Assembly (NCBI GenBank): GCA_942493305.1
Contig: OW818686.1
Span: forward strand, 930,001 to 994,000
Source of the DNA: UBA7672 sp030824255
GTDB taxonomy: Bacteria; Pseudomonadota; Alphaproteobacteria; Caulobacterales; Hyphomonadaceae
Reading direction: 5' to 3'
Length of the DNA stretch: 64,000 bases
The position numbers and the translations under genes are program-made. Of this stretch, positions 24,115-32,699 are shown piece after piece (position 1 is the stretch's first letter; every line of letters starts with the position of its first letter). Under the pieces are notes generated by a model. The model worked only from the letters and a program-made list of their open reading frames with translations. It was not told the origin of the DNA and did not search any database.

Positions 24115-24782
24115 CGCCGCTTCTTCCCGAAGCTCGCCGGTGCGGGCCCCATCTGCGTTGCCGGTCGCGCCATCTGCGCCTGCCGCGCATGATAATCCGC
24201 CAACGCGCGCTTCACCGGATCATCGTCCGAATCCACATGACGTACGCCGTGCGCCGGCGCCGCCCCACGCCCAGCTGTCGGCGGGGGGCCAAAATCATTC
24301 GGCCCCGCCTGTCCCGGCATCGCGACCAGATAGGCGAAGTTGAACACCGCCGCCGCCGCAGGCAGCACCAGCAGCGCAATTGCGATCGGATGCATGGTCG
24401 GCGCAACCATCTCATCGATCATGTGCATCATCGCCTGTACATCGCCGCTTGAGGCCATCTGCGCCGGGATGAGAAAGTCGATCGCGAACGCCAGCAGTGG
24501 CAGCACCACAATGCCCGGCCGGCACAGGCGATAGAGCCGCCCTGAATTTCCGATGTCGTGATAGCGCCGGATGTTCATCGCATCGCCGAGCACGAACAGC
24601 AGGATCAGCCAGCCGAACACCATCAGGTTGAAGACGCCGATGGGCAGGAAGTCGAGCCAGCCGACGATCATCGCCGCCGTAAGGCCCGCCATCATCAGTA
24701 CGGGAAGGATGAAGCCAAGCAGATAACCCTGCCGGCTAAGCCGCCCTTCGCTCGATACCCAGCGATCCAGATCTGTCTTCAC
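24111..24782 (-). CDS. DUF805-like membrane protein
   Basis: A 223-residue membrane protein. EGRLSRQGYLLGFILP at the N-terminus and NIRRYHDIGNSGRLYRL after the second helix correspond to the GRxxR and RRLHDxGxSG motifs of DUF805 proteins. Four transmembrane helices are followed by a Pro/Ala-rich soluble tail of about 60 residues (from about 160) that ends in GKKRR, which is longer than in typical members. Function unknown. Confidence 0.75.
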   Translation of the reverse strand: MKTDLDRWVSSEGRLSRQGYLLGFILPVLMMAGLTAAMIVGWLDFLPIGVFNLMVFGWLILLFVLGDAMNIRRYHDIGNSGRLYRLCRPGIVVLPLLAFAIDFLIPAQMASSGDVQAMMHMIDEMVAPTMHPIAIALLVLPAAAAVFNFAYLVAMPGQAGPNDFGPPPTAGRGAAPAHGVRHVDSDDDPVKRALADYHARQAQMARPATQMGPAPASFGKKRR

Positions 24783-25038
24783 GATTGCCCCCGCATCTCG
24801 GCGCCATCTTACCCATCAGCCGCTTCGGCCCGGTTGCCGCGTCCCCGCAAATTTCATCGATCCGCCCAACCGTTTCGCGCGTGAACTGACGCACCCACGC
24901 GCATTCCCTGACATGCTGCTGACAGGCGTGATTCCGTCGTCTTCACATCCGCTTCAGACCCCGACGGCTACCCTTCCCGGTGCGTCGAATGCAGGCCGCG
25001 CGGTTGACGCACGCGCGTGGAAACTCCATTTCGGATGC

Positions 25039-25791
25039 ATGCAGGATATCTGGAGTCGCCAAGGAGATCTGGCCCAGACGGCCGGGCGGCTTCGTGAAGA
25101 AGTCCAGCTCCACCTCGCGCGCAAGCTTGATGACTCCCACATCGCCTTTTCTGACCAGGATGGCTGGGCCGGCCGCTCCAAGGAGCCTGGCCCGCCAGTA
25201 GACGTCCTGGTCGTGCCGCCCGAGGGCGAGCGCCGCTTCGCTTATGTCTGCACGTTCGGCTCCAGTCTGCGAAAGACCAGCGACGCCAACCCCAATGGTC
25301 GCATGGAATTCGCGCTCGCCGTCCCGCAATCGGGCGAAGCGAAGTCGGATCTCTCGAAGCTGAACCTCGCCGCCAACACGGTGCGCCAGTTCGCCAAGCT
25401 TGTGCACATCCAGGACATTCGCATCACTGCCGGCGAAACCGTCCAGTTCGCGCGCAACCCGGCGCCGATCTTCGATGGTTCGAAACAGATAGCCTTCGCC
25501 TTCATGCCCCCGCGCCTGCCCGACGAGGGTTTCGCCCGCCTCAAGCTGGACGATCGCGACGCCATCACCTTCTGGTCGCCCGTGCCGGTCTATCTCGATG
25601 AGCTGGAAGCCGGCGCCGCCTACGGCCCCCACCGCCTCGCCCAGGGCCTGCGCAAGGCCGGCGTCACCGAGATGCTGCATCTCGACCGCCCCTCCGCCGC
25701 CCGCGCCGCCTACGGCCTCCGCCGCCCCCTCCTCGCAAAGCTCAAATCCTGGCTCCGAAGCATGCGCGACTCATTCGCAGCCCGCGCCTGA
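25039..25791 (+). CDS. SUFU (suppressor of fused)-domain protein
   Basis: A 250-residue protein started at MQDIWSRQGDLAQTAG. PPVDVLVVPPEGERRFAYVCTFG, NGRMEFALAVPQS, the central KLVHIQDIRITAGETV and FMPPRLPDEGFARLKLDDRDAITFWSPVPVYLDELEA follow the suppressor-of-fused domain, known in animals as a Hedgehog pathway regulator and in bacteria from uncharacterised and immunity-like proteins. No toxin gene adjoins it. The family call is moderate; function unknown. It lies between sdhA and sdhB. Confidence 0.68.
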   Translation: MQDIWSRQGDLAQTAGRLREEVQLHLARKLDDSHIAFSDQDGWAGRSKEPGPPVDVLVVPPEGERRFAYVCTFGSSLRKTSDANPNGRMEFALAVPQSGEAKSDLSKLNLAANTVRQFAKLVHIQDIRITAGETVQFARNPAPIFDGSKQIAFAFMPPRLPDEGFARLKLDDRDAITFWSPVPVYLDELEAGAAYGPHRLAQGLRKAGVTEMLHLDRPSAARAAYGLRRPLLAKLKSWLRSMRDSFAARA

Positions 25792-25944
25792 GCCACGCGC
25801 CATCGCGCCTTATGCGCCAACGCGTCGCAGCCTCCCCGCGCCCAACCCTTTGAAGCGGCGACAATAGCGTTCGCGCGGCACTAGGAATCTGCCGTCAGGC
25901 AGTTAGATTGCGCCGCAAATCAATGCACTGGGATGCTCCGGCTC

Positions 25945-26724
25945 ATGGTCGAACTCACGCTGCCGCGCAATTCGAAGATCAAGTCGGGCAAGCGGTGGCC
26001 CAAGCCGGCGAACCCGACAAAGCTGCGCACCTTCAAGATCTACCGCTACGACCCGGAAACCGGCGAGAACCCGCGCTGGGACTACTATCAGGTCGACATG
26101 AGCAAGGTCGGGCCGATGGTCCTCGACGTGCTCATCTACATCAAGAACGAGATCGACCCGACGCTCACCTTCCGCCGTTCCTGCCGTGAAGGCGTCTGCG
26201 GCTCGTGCGCGATGAACATCGGCGGCGGCAACACGATTGCCTGCACCAAGGGCTGGGACGAATTCTCAGGCGACATCACCATCTCGCCGCTGCCGCACCA
26301 GGCCGTCGTCAAGGACCTCGTGCCCGACCTCACCACATTCTACGCGCAGCACGCCTATGTGCAGCCTTACCTGAAGACCGAGACGCCCGAGCCGCAGAAG
26401 GAATGGAAGCAGACCGAAGCTGACCGCCAGAAGCTCGATGGTCTCTACGAATGCATCATGTGCGCGTCCTGCTCCACCGCCTGCCCCAGCTACTGGTGGA
26501 ATGGCGACAAGTTCCTCGGACCGGCCGCGCTCCTGCAGGCCTACCGCTGGATCATCGACAGCCGCGATGAAGCGACTGGCGAGCGCCTCGACGACCTCGA
26601 GGATCCGTTCAAGCTCTATCGCTGCCATACCATCATGAACTGCGCACAGGTCTGCCCCAAGGGTCTCAACCCGGCGAAGGCCATCGCGGAAATCAAGAAA
26701 TTGATGGTCGAACGCGCGGTCTGA
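25945..26724 (+). CDS. sdhB: succinate dehydrogenase iron-sulfur subunit
   Basis: The 259-residue electron-transfer subunit of complex II. The [2Fe-2S] site is SCREGVCGSCAMNIGG...IAC. The [4Fe-4S] and [3Fe-4S] sites are CIMCASCSTACPSYWW and CHTIMNCAQVCPKGLNP. Started at MVELTLPRNSKI, as in other alphaproteobacterial SdhB. Unlike the usual sdhCDAB order, it is separated from sdhA by four unrelated genes and presumably has its own promoter. Confidence 0.97.
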   Translation: MVELTLPRNSKIKSGKRWPKPANPTKLRTFKIYRYDPETGENPRWDYYQVDMSKVGPMVLDVLIYIKNEIDPTLTFRRSCREGVCGSCAMNIGGGNTIACTKGWDEFSGDITISPLPHQAVVKDLVPDLTTFYAQHAYVQPYLKTETPEPQKEWKQTEADRQKLDGLYECIMCASCSTACPSYWWNGDKFLGPAALLQAYRWIIDSRDEATGERLDDLEDPFKLYRCHTIMNCAQVCPKGLNPAKAIAEIKKLMVERAV

Positions 26725-26860
26725 TCCGCGCTTCGCGAAGCCGTCAATCCTGAGGCATTGCAGGCGCGCTCCTTCAAAACGCGCGCGCCGCGATCGTCTT
26801 CAAGGGCGAGGGCGTGCTCAAGCTCTTGCAACGCCGGTCGTGCGGCGCGACAAAAACGGC

Positions 26861-27382
26861 ATGCTCAAACTCCGCCCCGCCCGCGAAGCCGACCTCCCCG
26901 CCATCACCGCGATCTACGGCCACGCAGTCCTCCATAGCACGGCGAGCTACGAGTACGACGCGCCCTCGTGCGAAGAGATGACGACACGCTTCACCAGCAT
27001 CGTCAGCGCCAACTTCCCTTACATCGTCGCGCAGGATGACGGTCGCGTTCTCGGCTACGCCTATGCCAGCCCCTTCCGCACGCGCCCTGCCTATCGCTTC
27101 ATGGTGGAGGACTCGATCTACGTCGCGCACGACGCGCAGGGACAGGGCATCGGCACGCTGCTCCTCGCCGAACTCCTCGCCCGCTGCGAAGCCGCCGGCT
27201 TCCGTCAGATGATCGCCGTCATCGGGGACGCCGCCGTCAACCTGCCCTCCGCCCGTTTGCACAGCATCATGGGCTTCACAGAATGCGGCCGCATCAAAGG
27301 CTCTGGCTTCAAGTTCAACCGCTGGTGCGACACCCTCCTCATGCAACGCGCATTGAACAGCGGCACAGACACACTGCCCTAG
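26861..27382 (+). CDS. GNAT acetyltransferase, phosphinothricin-acetyltransferase-like
   Basis: A 173-residue acetyltransferase started at MLKLRPAREADLPAITAIY. STASYEYDAPSCEEM, GYAYASPFRTRPAYRFMVEDSIYV, QGQGIGTLLLAELLARCEAAGFRQMIAVIG (acetyl-CoA loop) and SARLHSIMGFTECGRIKGSGFKFNRW are the pattern of the Pat/Bar/YncA subgroup. It acetylates amino-acid analogues such as phosphinothricin or methionine sulfone. An upstream GTG (26840) is a weaker start. Confidence 0.88.
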   Translation: MLKLRPAREADLPAITAIYGHAVLHSTASYEYDAPSCEEMTTRFTSIVSANFPYIVAQDDGRVLGYAYASPFRTRPAYRFMVEDSIYVAHDAQGQGIGTLLLAELLARCEAAGFRQMIAVIGDAAVNLPSARLHSIMGFTECGRIKGSGFKFNRWCDTLLMQRALNSGTDTLP

Positions 27383-27420
27383 CCACAAAGCCTGTCCCTG
27401 CCCGGCAGCGCGTGTGCGGC

Positions 27421-27701
27421 GAGCCTCCCCCTTCAGGTCCTTGACCGTTTGGTCAATAGTATCGATCGGCCGGCGATCGCGATGACGCAGCAGTCACCGA
27501 ACGGGACTCCCAACTCGCGATGAAACAGGATCCGTGTCCGGCGCGGTATCTCGGCACGGACCTGGTAACGATAACCGTTCGCCTCCCGACATGCGCAGGG
27601 GCAAGCACGCCTAGTTCGTCAAAATGGTGCAGCGTCTGCACCGTTACACCCGAAATTGCAGCGAGCTGTTTTAGCGTCAGATCCGTTGTGCCGAGCCTCA
27701 T
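27421..27701 (-). pseudogene. frameshifted MerR-family regulator remnant
   Basis: The frame beginning at 27701 encodes a MerR N-terminus (LKQLAAISGVTVQTLHHFDELGVLAPAHVG). Similarity to the family then stops, and resumes in another frame as ANGYRYQVRAEIPRRTRILF and HRELGVPFGDCC, matching the GYRxY-xLxRLxxILFxRELGF stretch. Further on, RPIDTIDQTVKDLKG looks like a dimerisation-helix fragment. One frameshift plus likely internal deletions therefore inactivate the gene. The region is also less GC-biased than its neighbours. Confidence 0.7.
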
Positions 27702-27811
27702 GCCCGCTCACGGCACACGAGGTTCAATGCGAATTGTGCGACGCACGATGGTTAACCGCGCTCCGGTCCGCTACTTGCACATAACGTTCAGGCCCGATGG
27801 GGAGAATGGTC

Positions 27812-28624
27812 ATGAATGGGACGATGACGTTGGAACAGCAAACACCGAACGCCAACACGGGGAACAGCTTTCCGTGGGCAGGCCAGCCGGATGAAACGGC
27901 TTGCAACTACGCCTTTGGAAATCTCGTGCGCAATCTGCCGGCGCGCATGAGCGCCGAAGGAAAACTTCACGCGCCGACGCTGATGGCCGCTGCCGGCGCC
28001 ATCGCCGGTGTCAGCGCTCAGGTATCACTGCTCGCCGATGCCGCGCGCATGGCAAAAGCGAAGAACGAGGACAGGTTGCAGGAAGTCACGCTCAAGGACG
28101 GGCGCGTTTTCCTCTACGGCGACGCCCTCAACGAAATGCTCTATACAGTGCGTGAACCTGAAACGGCGCGTTCGCGCGTCTGGAACATGATGGTCTCTGC
28201 CGCCCTGCAACAGGGCCTCGACCGCAAGGATCTGCCGGCCATCCCGGACATGTTCCGTCATGTCAGCGAGAGCTTCGGCACGCCGATGGAAGGCCGCCCT
28301 TCAGTCGAGACGAAAGCCCAGCCGATCATGCCGGTGCGCGACCTGCTCCGCCTTGTTGGCCCGGTCTCCTTCGCCGCCCTCGCCGGCGAGATCGACCCCG
28401 TCACCGCCAAGGCCGCCGGCACGTGCGACCGCAAATCGTGGGTCGCCATTTCGGCTCAGGCCGCCGCCAACATGATGCTGAACGCCGCGCGGATCATGCC
28501 ACCGAAGATGGCGCTCACCATCGCGATGGAATCGGCGATCTATGCCTCGAAACTGCGCGCACGCGCGCCGGAAGCGGCGCTGGAAGCAGCAAACGAGCAA
28601 GCTGCCGAAAAGGCTCAGGCGTAA
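27812..28624 (+). CDS. uncharacterised helical protein
   Basis: A 270-residue protein; the ATG at 27812 follows ggggagaatggtc, a good ribosome site, while ATGs at 27797 and 27806 are alternatives. It is soluble and mostly helical, rich in Ala, with a long central VSAQVSLLADAARMAK region and a C-terminal Ala/Glu-rich tail. No signal peptide and no motif I recognise. Normal codon use argues that it is a real gene. It overlaps the convergent SnoaL-like gene by 10 bases. Confidence 0.65.
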   Translation: MNGTMTLEQQTPNANTGNSFPWAGQPDETACNYAFGNLVRNLPARMSAEGKLHAPTLMAAAGAIAGVSAQVSLLADAARMAKAKNEDRLQEVTLKDGRVFLYGDALNEMLYTVREPETARSRVWNMMVSAALQQGLDRKDLPAIPDMFRHVSESFGTPMEGRPSVETKAQPIMPVRDLLRLVGPVSFAALAGEIDPVTAKAAGTCDRKSWVAISAQAAANMMLNAARIMPPKMALTIAMESAIYASKLRARAPEAALEAANEQAAEKAQA

Positions 28625-28971
28625 CTCGCTACGGAGCGGACGACTTTTCCGTCCGCTCCAAACACGAACGTCTCGGCCACCTGCTGTTGCCGGTGATTGG
28701 TGTAGACGATTGTGACGGCATCGGACCCGGTGAAGACCTGGTCCACTTCGAAGTAAAGGTCGCGCGCGAGCGACAGGGCCTTGTCCCAGTAGTCTCGCAG
28801 CGCGGCCTTTCCATTCACGGCGTCCACATCCTGTCCGGTCACCATCCGGATGCGCGGCGAGTGAAACACCACCTCCTCCGCATAGTGGGACAGGATCGCC
28901 GCAAGGTCGTGATCATTCCACGCCTTCACCCATTCGCGGGCAAAGGTCTGAGCGCTGTCGGCGTCGATCAT
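28615..28971 (-). CDS. SnoaL-like/NTF2-fold protein
   Basis: A 118-residue NTF2-like protein started at MIDADSAQTFAREWVKAWNDHDLAAILSHYAEEVVFHSP, the standard N-terminal helix and strand of the fold. TGQDVDAVNGKAALRDYWDKAL and FVFGADGKVVRSVASY complete it. Catalytic role unknown. It is the last gene of a minus-strand string with the caspase-like and DUF1232 genes (14 bases after the former), so it is probably co-transcribed. Confidence 0.75.
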   Translation of the reverse strand: MIDADSAQTFAREWVKAWNDHDLAAILSHYAEEVVFHSPRIRMVTGQDVDAVNGKAALRDYWDKALSLARDLYFEVDQVFTGSDAVTIVYTNHRQQQVAETFVFGADGKVVRSVASYA

Positions 28972-28984
28972 CGGAACGGCCTGA

Positions 28985-29698
28985 TCATGCAAAAGGGTTG
29001 TCCCTGCAACTGGCATAGAGAACAAGGTTCAGCGTCCTTGCGCGTGCAGCCCTTGCAATCTCGTTGACGGGAATCGCATGGCCCTCAAGCCATTTCGCAT
29101 CCTGGCTCGGAAAGTCACCCATCAACCAATAGACCGTTCTACGGAACTGCGCGCCATGACCGCCTATGTAGATGATCGCACTATCGGCAGTCTCCGACTG
29201 CGATGCAAAGTCGGCCAGCGCTGCCCGCGCATCCCCGATTGAATTGTCCAGCACGAGTGTTGTTTCAAAACCCGCATCGGAGAGCGCCGCCGGAACCCGC
29301 TTTGCATCGAAGGCCGCGCCCCGGAGGGAGTATGCCTCCGATTGCGAATAGTCCGCGTTGATCAACACCAACGCTATCCGTTTGTCGCCCTTGTCGATGC
29401 GCCGCCTCGGGTCAGGAATGTCGCGTGGATAGTCCAGCATCTGCCAGCCGCCACTGTGGATCTGGTTCGCTTCCGCCAGCCGCCGCGTGAACGTCTGAAG
29501 CGTCAACGGCCGCTGCCCGATGATCTCACAGACCGCGCTGGCAAACGGATTGCCGCCAAGCTTGTCCCGGTCCGTCGTCAGCCGCCCCGCTTGCCCGGCA
29601 TAATATGTCAGCGCCGCCGCCGGACCGGTCTGCGCGAAGGCAGGTCCAGCCGAAGCAGCGGCAAGCGCAGCGATGAAGGCGCGACGGTCCATGCGCAT
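28985..29698 (-). CDS. exported caspase-like (C14, metacaspase/paracaspase type) protein
   Basis: A 237-residue protein. The N-terminus RMDRRAFIAALAAASAGPAFA looks like a signal peptide, possibly Tat-type. The caspase-like core follows: RIALVLINADY, RGAAFDAKRVPAALSDAGF, SAIIYIGGHGAQF (catalytic His181) and LVLYASCRDNPF (catalytic Cys231). The chain ends four residues after CRDN, whereas most relatives continue, so the C-terminus is unusually short. ATG 29698 shares its A with the upstream DUF1232 stop (TGATG), indicating coupling. Target unknown. Confidence 0.78.
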   Translation of the reverse strand: MRMDRRAFIAALAAASAGPAFAQTGPAAALTYYAGQAGRLTTDRDKLGGNPFASAVCEIIGQRPLTLQTFTRRLAEANQIHSGGWQMLDYPRDIPDPRRRIDKGDKRIALVLINADYSQSEAYSLRGAAFDAKRVPAALSDAGFETTLVLDNSIGDARAALADFASQSETADSAIIYIGGHGAQFRRTVYWLMGDFPSQDAKWLEGHAIPVNEIARAARARTLNLVLYASCRDNPFA

Positions 29699-30084
29699 CA
29701 CGCCCCAGTCTGCGGCAGCCCCAGCGTGTCGCGCGCTCTGGTACGATGAGCCGACGATATGACCTTCCCAACGGCCGCAAGCATCGCCGCGATTGCAGCG
29801 CCGTCATCCGCGAAACCCAAGCCGGGGATGAGGTCCGGGATCGCATCGAACGGAATGACAAAGTAGAGCAGCGGCGCCCAGATCATGATCCTCTGGCCGG
29901 ATGGCACGGCAGGGTCGGAAGCGGCGTAGAAGGCGGCAAGCGCGTCCTCCGCGAACGGCACATGCTTGGCGACACTCATCGCCAGCGCAGGGAGTTCCTT
30001 CGTGACGCGTGCGATCTCGATTTGCGACAGGCGCGCAAACGAAACGGCCCGCTTGAAAAGTGGGTGGTCTTTCCACTCCGCCAT
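29698..30084 (-). CDS. DUF1232 (YkvA-type) protein
   Basis: A 128-residue protein started at MAEWKDHPLFKRAVSFA. The C-terminal segment LLYFVIPFDAIPDLIPGLGFADDGAAIAAML is the DUF1232 signature, a short membrane-associated hairpin with a PxDxIPD core. Function unknown. A longer start would run through the serA-side hairpin at 30131-30154, so 30084 is preferred. Translationally coupled to the caspase-like gene. Confidence 0.82.
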   Translation of the reverse strand: MAEWKDHPLFKRAVSFARLSQIEIARVTKELPALAMSVAKHVPFAEDALAAFYAASDPAVPSGQRIMIWAPLLYFVIPFDAIPDLIPGLGFADDGAAIAAMLAAVGKVISSAHRTRARDTLGLPQTGA

Positions 30085-30130
30085 CTGGGTTCCGTCTGAC
30101 GCTGATGATGGTGTGCAGGACAAAGCAATC

Positions 30131-30154
30131 GGGGCCAAGTGTCAACTTGGCCCC
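30131..30154. terminator. hairpin downstream of serA
   Basis: ggggccaagt-gtca-acttggcccc: a perfect 10-bp stem, 33 bases beyond the serA stop on the minus strand. The following minus-strand bases (gattgctttg) are only weakly T-rich. Likely the end of the serC-serA transcript. Confidence 0.6.
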
Positions 30155-30186
30155 GACATGCAGTCATTGTTGTGTCTAGGCGATGA

Positions 30187-31770
30187 TTAGAACTTCAGAA
30201 CTTTCACGTAGCGAACCTGCGGCAGTTTCTCGATCGCCTCTAGCGTATTTGCAGGAACATCCTGGTCGACGCCGACGATCGCGATCGCATCACCGCCAGC
30301 CGCTTCGCGACCCAGGTTGAATGTCGCGATGTTGACCTTCGCTTCGCCTAGCAGACCCGCCATTGAGCCGATGAAGCCTGGTTTGTCGGAGTTATTGACG
30401 AACACCATGAAGGGCTGGAAATCGGCCTCGAGCTGCATGCCTTTCACCTCGACCACGCGCGGCTTGCCGCCGACGATGGCGCCGGCGACGGAGCGCCACT
30501 TGCCGTCCACCTTCACCTTGATGCGGATCAGCGAGTCATAGACGGCGCTCGCCTCGTTGATCGACTCTTTCAGCGAACCGCCGCGCTCTTGAAGAATGGC
30601 GGGCGCCGACACCATGTTCACTTCAGCAAGGAACGGGCGCAGCATTCCCGCGAGCGCCGCAGACGTCAGCGGCTTGCGGTTGAGCTGGGCGACAGCGCCT
30701 TCATACTCGATCTCGACTTCCGAGAGGCCGCCATCGGCAACCTGGCCCGCGAACTGGCCAAGCTTCTCGGCCAGCGCGATGAAGGGCTTCAACTTCGGAG
30801 CTTCTTCAGCCGTGACGCTCGGCGTGTTCAGCGCGTTGGAGACCGCGTCGGTCAACAGGTAGTCCGCCATCTGCTCGGCAACCTGGAAAGCGACATTGTC
30901 CTGCGCTTCAACGGTCGAGGCGCCAAGGTGCGGCGTCGCAATGAAGTTCGGCGCGCCGAACAGGACATTCGTCTTGGCTGGCTCTTCGAGGAACACGTCG
31001 AACGCGGCAGCGCCGATGTGGCCGGAATCGAGGCCCGCGCGGACCGCCGCTTCGTCAGCAAGACCGCCACGGGCGCAGTTGACCAGGATCACCCCTTTCT
31101 TGGTCTTGGCGATGTTTTCGGCCGAAAGGATGTTCTTCGTCTGGTCAGTGAGCGGCGTGTGCAGCGTGATGACGTCGGCGCGGGCCAGCAGTTCGTCGAG
31201 TTCAACCTTCTCTACGCCCAGCTGCGTGGCGCGCTCTGCGGTGAGGAACGGGTCGTAGGCGACAACCTTCATTTTCAGGCCCAGCGCGCGGTCCGCAACG
31301 ATGGAGCCGATATTGCCCGCGCCGATGAGGCCCAGCGTCTTCGCGTAAAGCTCGATGCCGATGTAATCCTTCTTCGGCCACTCGCCCGCGATCGTGCGCT
31401 GGCTCGCCGAAGGTATCTGACGGGCGGCTGCAAACATCATGGCGATCGCGTGTTCCGCTGTCGTGATGGCGTTGCCGAACGGCGTGTTCATGACGATGAC
31501 GCCCTTGGCAGTCGCCGCCTTCACATCAACGTTGTCGACGCCAATACCCGCGCGACCGATCACCCGCAGTTTCGTGCCTGCTGCAATGACATCCTTGTCC
31601 GGCTTGCAGGCCGAACGCACCGCGAGACCGTCATACTCGCCGATGATCTTGATCAGCTCGTCCTTCTTGAGGCCGACCTTGAAGTCGACCTCGATGCCGC
31701 GGTTCTTGAAGATGTCGGCGGCGCCGGGCGCGAGATCGTCAGCGATGAGGACTTTGATCTTGTTGGTCAT
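30187..31770 (-). CDS. serA: D-3-phosphoglycerate dehydrogenase
   Basis: First enzyme of serine biosynthesis, 3-phosphoglycerate to 3-phosphohydroxypyruvate with NAD+. The 527 residues are the long form. It contains the D-hydroxyacid dehydrogenase catalytic domain (GRAGIGVDNVD, LGLIGAGNIGSIVADRA for NAD, VNCARGGLADE with Arg, TPHLGASTVEAQ with His), the ASB intervening domain, and a C-terminal ACT domain (FMVFVNNSDKPGFIGSMAGLLGEAKVNIATF). The ACT domain allows serine feedback. Last gene of the serC-mazG-like-GNAT-serA string. Confidence 0.97.
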   Translation of the reverse strand: MTNKIKVLIADDLAPGAADIFKNRGIEVDFKVGLKKDELIKIIGEYDGLAVRSACKPDKDVIAAGTKLRVIGRAGIGVDNVDVKAATAKGVIVMNTPFGNAITTAEHAIAMMFAAARQIPSASQRTIAGEWPKKDYIGIELYAKTLGLIGAGNIGSIVADRALGLKMKVVAYDPFLTAERATQLGVEKVELDELLARADVITLHTPLTDQTKNILSAENIAKTKKGVILVNCARGGLADEAAVRAGLDSGHIGAAAFDVFLEEPAKTNVLFGAPNFIATPHLGASTVEAQDNVAFQVAEQMADYLLTDAVSNALNTPSVTAEEAPKLKPFIALAEKLGQFAGQVADGGLSEVEIEYEGAVAQLNRKPLTSAALAGMLRPFLAEVNMVSAPAILQERGGSLKESINEASAVYDSLIRIKVKVDGKWRSVAGAIVGGKPRVVEVKGMQLEADFQPFMVFVNNSDKPGFIGSMAGLLGEAKVNIATFNLGREAAGGDAIAIVGVDQDVPANTLEAIEKLPQVRYVKVLKF

Positions 31771-31782
31771 GGGGGAGGACTC

Positions 31783-32394
31783 CTATTTCGATTTCGGGAT
31801 TTCGGACGCGCGTAGGGAGACATTGCTCCAGTCTTCGCGCGCTAGCTTGTGAACGAGGCAATCGTCCTCGCCGAACATCTGGCGATGGGTCGGGACGAAG
31901 CCGAGGCGCTGGTAGAATTTATGGGCGCGTGTGTTGGACGCGAGCGGATCGATAACGATGGCCGTAACGCTCGGATCTTCAAACGAGGCGACGATGCCGA
32001 GGCGCATCATCATCTCGCCATAGCCCTTGCCGCGCGCATCGGGCTCGCCGATCCAGATGTCCAGAGAGCGCAAGTTCGGCTCGATCTCGCCCCAGTAATG
32101 CGTCGACTCCCAGTGCGGATCGCAAAGTTGCATCGCGCCTATGGGGCGGCCGTCTATCTCGGCAATCCAGTATTCCCAAACATCGCGCTCGTAGAGATCG
32201 ATGTTTTCCGCCCAGTCATTGTCCTCACCCCACGCCATGACGGCGTCCGGATCATCGCTGCCAGAGGCGATCACAGTGGGGTCCGCGTCCCAGCGCAGGA
32301 GCGTGGGAATGTCGGCGTGCGTCGCGGCGCGCAGGACGAGTGTAGGCTTGCCCAACGTTTCAAGCGTCATGTGGCGGCGTGCTGCCTCAGACAT
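31783..32394 (-). CDS. GNAT acetyltransferase, AAC(6')/RimJ-like
   Basis: A 203-residue acetyltransferase started at MSEAARRHMTLETLGKP (32394), with 32370 as an alternative. LVLRAATHADIPTLLRWDADPTV, WEYWIAEIDGRPIGAMQLCDP, SLDIWIGEPDARGKGYGEMMMRLGI (acetyl-CoA loop) and NTRAHKFYQRLGFVPTHRQMF resemble aminoglycoside 6'-acetyltransferases and related enzymes. Whether it acts on antibiotics is unknown. It overlaps the MazG-like gene by 8 bases and sits 12 bases before serA. Confidence 0.85.
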   Translation of the reverse strand: MSEAARRHMTLETLGKPTLVLRAATHADIPTLLRWDADPTVIASGSDDPDAVMAWGEDNDWAENIDLYERDVWEYWIAEIDGRPIGAMQLCDPHWESTHYWGEIEPNLRSLDIWIGEPDARGKGYGEMMMRLGIVASFEDPSVTAIVIDPLASNTRAHKFYQRLGFVPTHRQMFGEDDCLVHKLAREDWSNVSLRASEIPKSK

Positions 32395-32683
32395 GGCCGC
32401 CCGTCCCGTCTCCCGCCGCTTTCCATTTGCGCGCGCGGTTGACTTGCATCTTGGCGTCGACCTGTTCGAACAGCTCCATGCCAAGCAGCCCGACGAGCCG
32501 ATGCAGCAGTATGACGACATCGGCCACCTCTCTGCCCGCTTCGGCGTGGTCGCCGGCGCGGAGGGCTTGCTCCAGTTCATCCATCTCGTCGCGTGCCCGC
32601 GCGACAAGCGCGGTGAGATCGCGCGCCTCGCCGAACGTGGCATCGCCCCATTCGCGGATGGTGTTGCTGGTTTCAGTCGGCAT
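32387..32683 (-). CDS. MazG-like all-alpha NTP pyrophosphohydrolase
   Basis: A 98-residue single-domain MazG-type protein. RDEMDELEQAL carries the ExxE motif and REVADVVILLHRLVGLLG the ExxD motif, which together bind magnesium and the triphosphate. Family members hydrolyse non-canonical or excess nucleoside triphosphates to monophosphates. Located between serC and the GNAT gene in one strand-consistent string, overlapping the GNAT start. Confidence 0.82.
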   Translation of the reverse strand: MPTETSNTIREWGDATFGEARDLTALVARARDEMDELEQALRAGDHAEAGREVADVVILLHRLVGLLGMELFEQVDAKMQVNRARKWKAAGDGTGGHV

Positions 32684-32699
32684 TTCGACTTCCTAAGCT

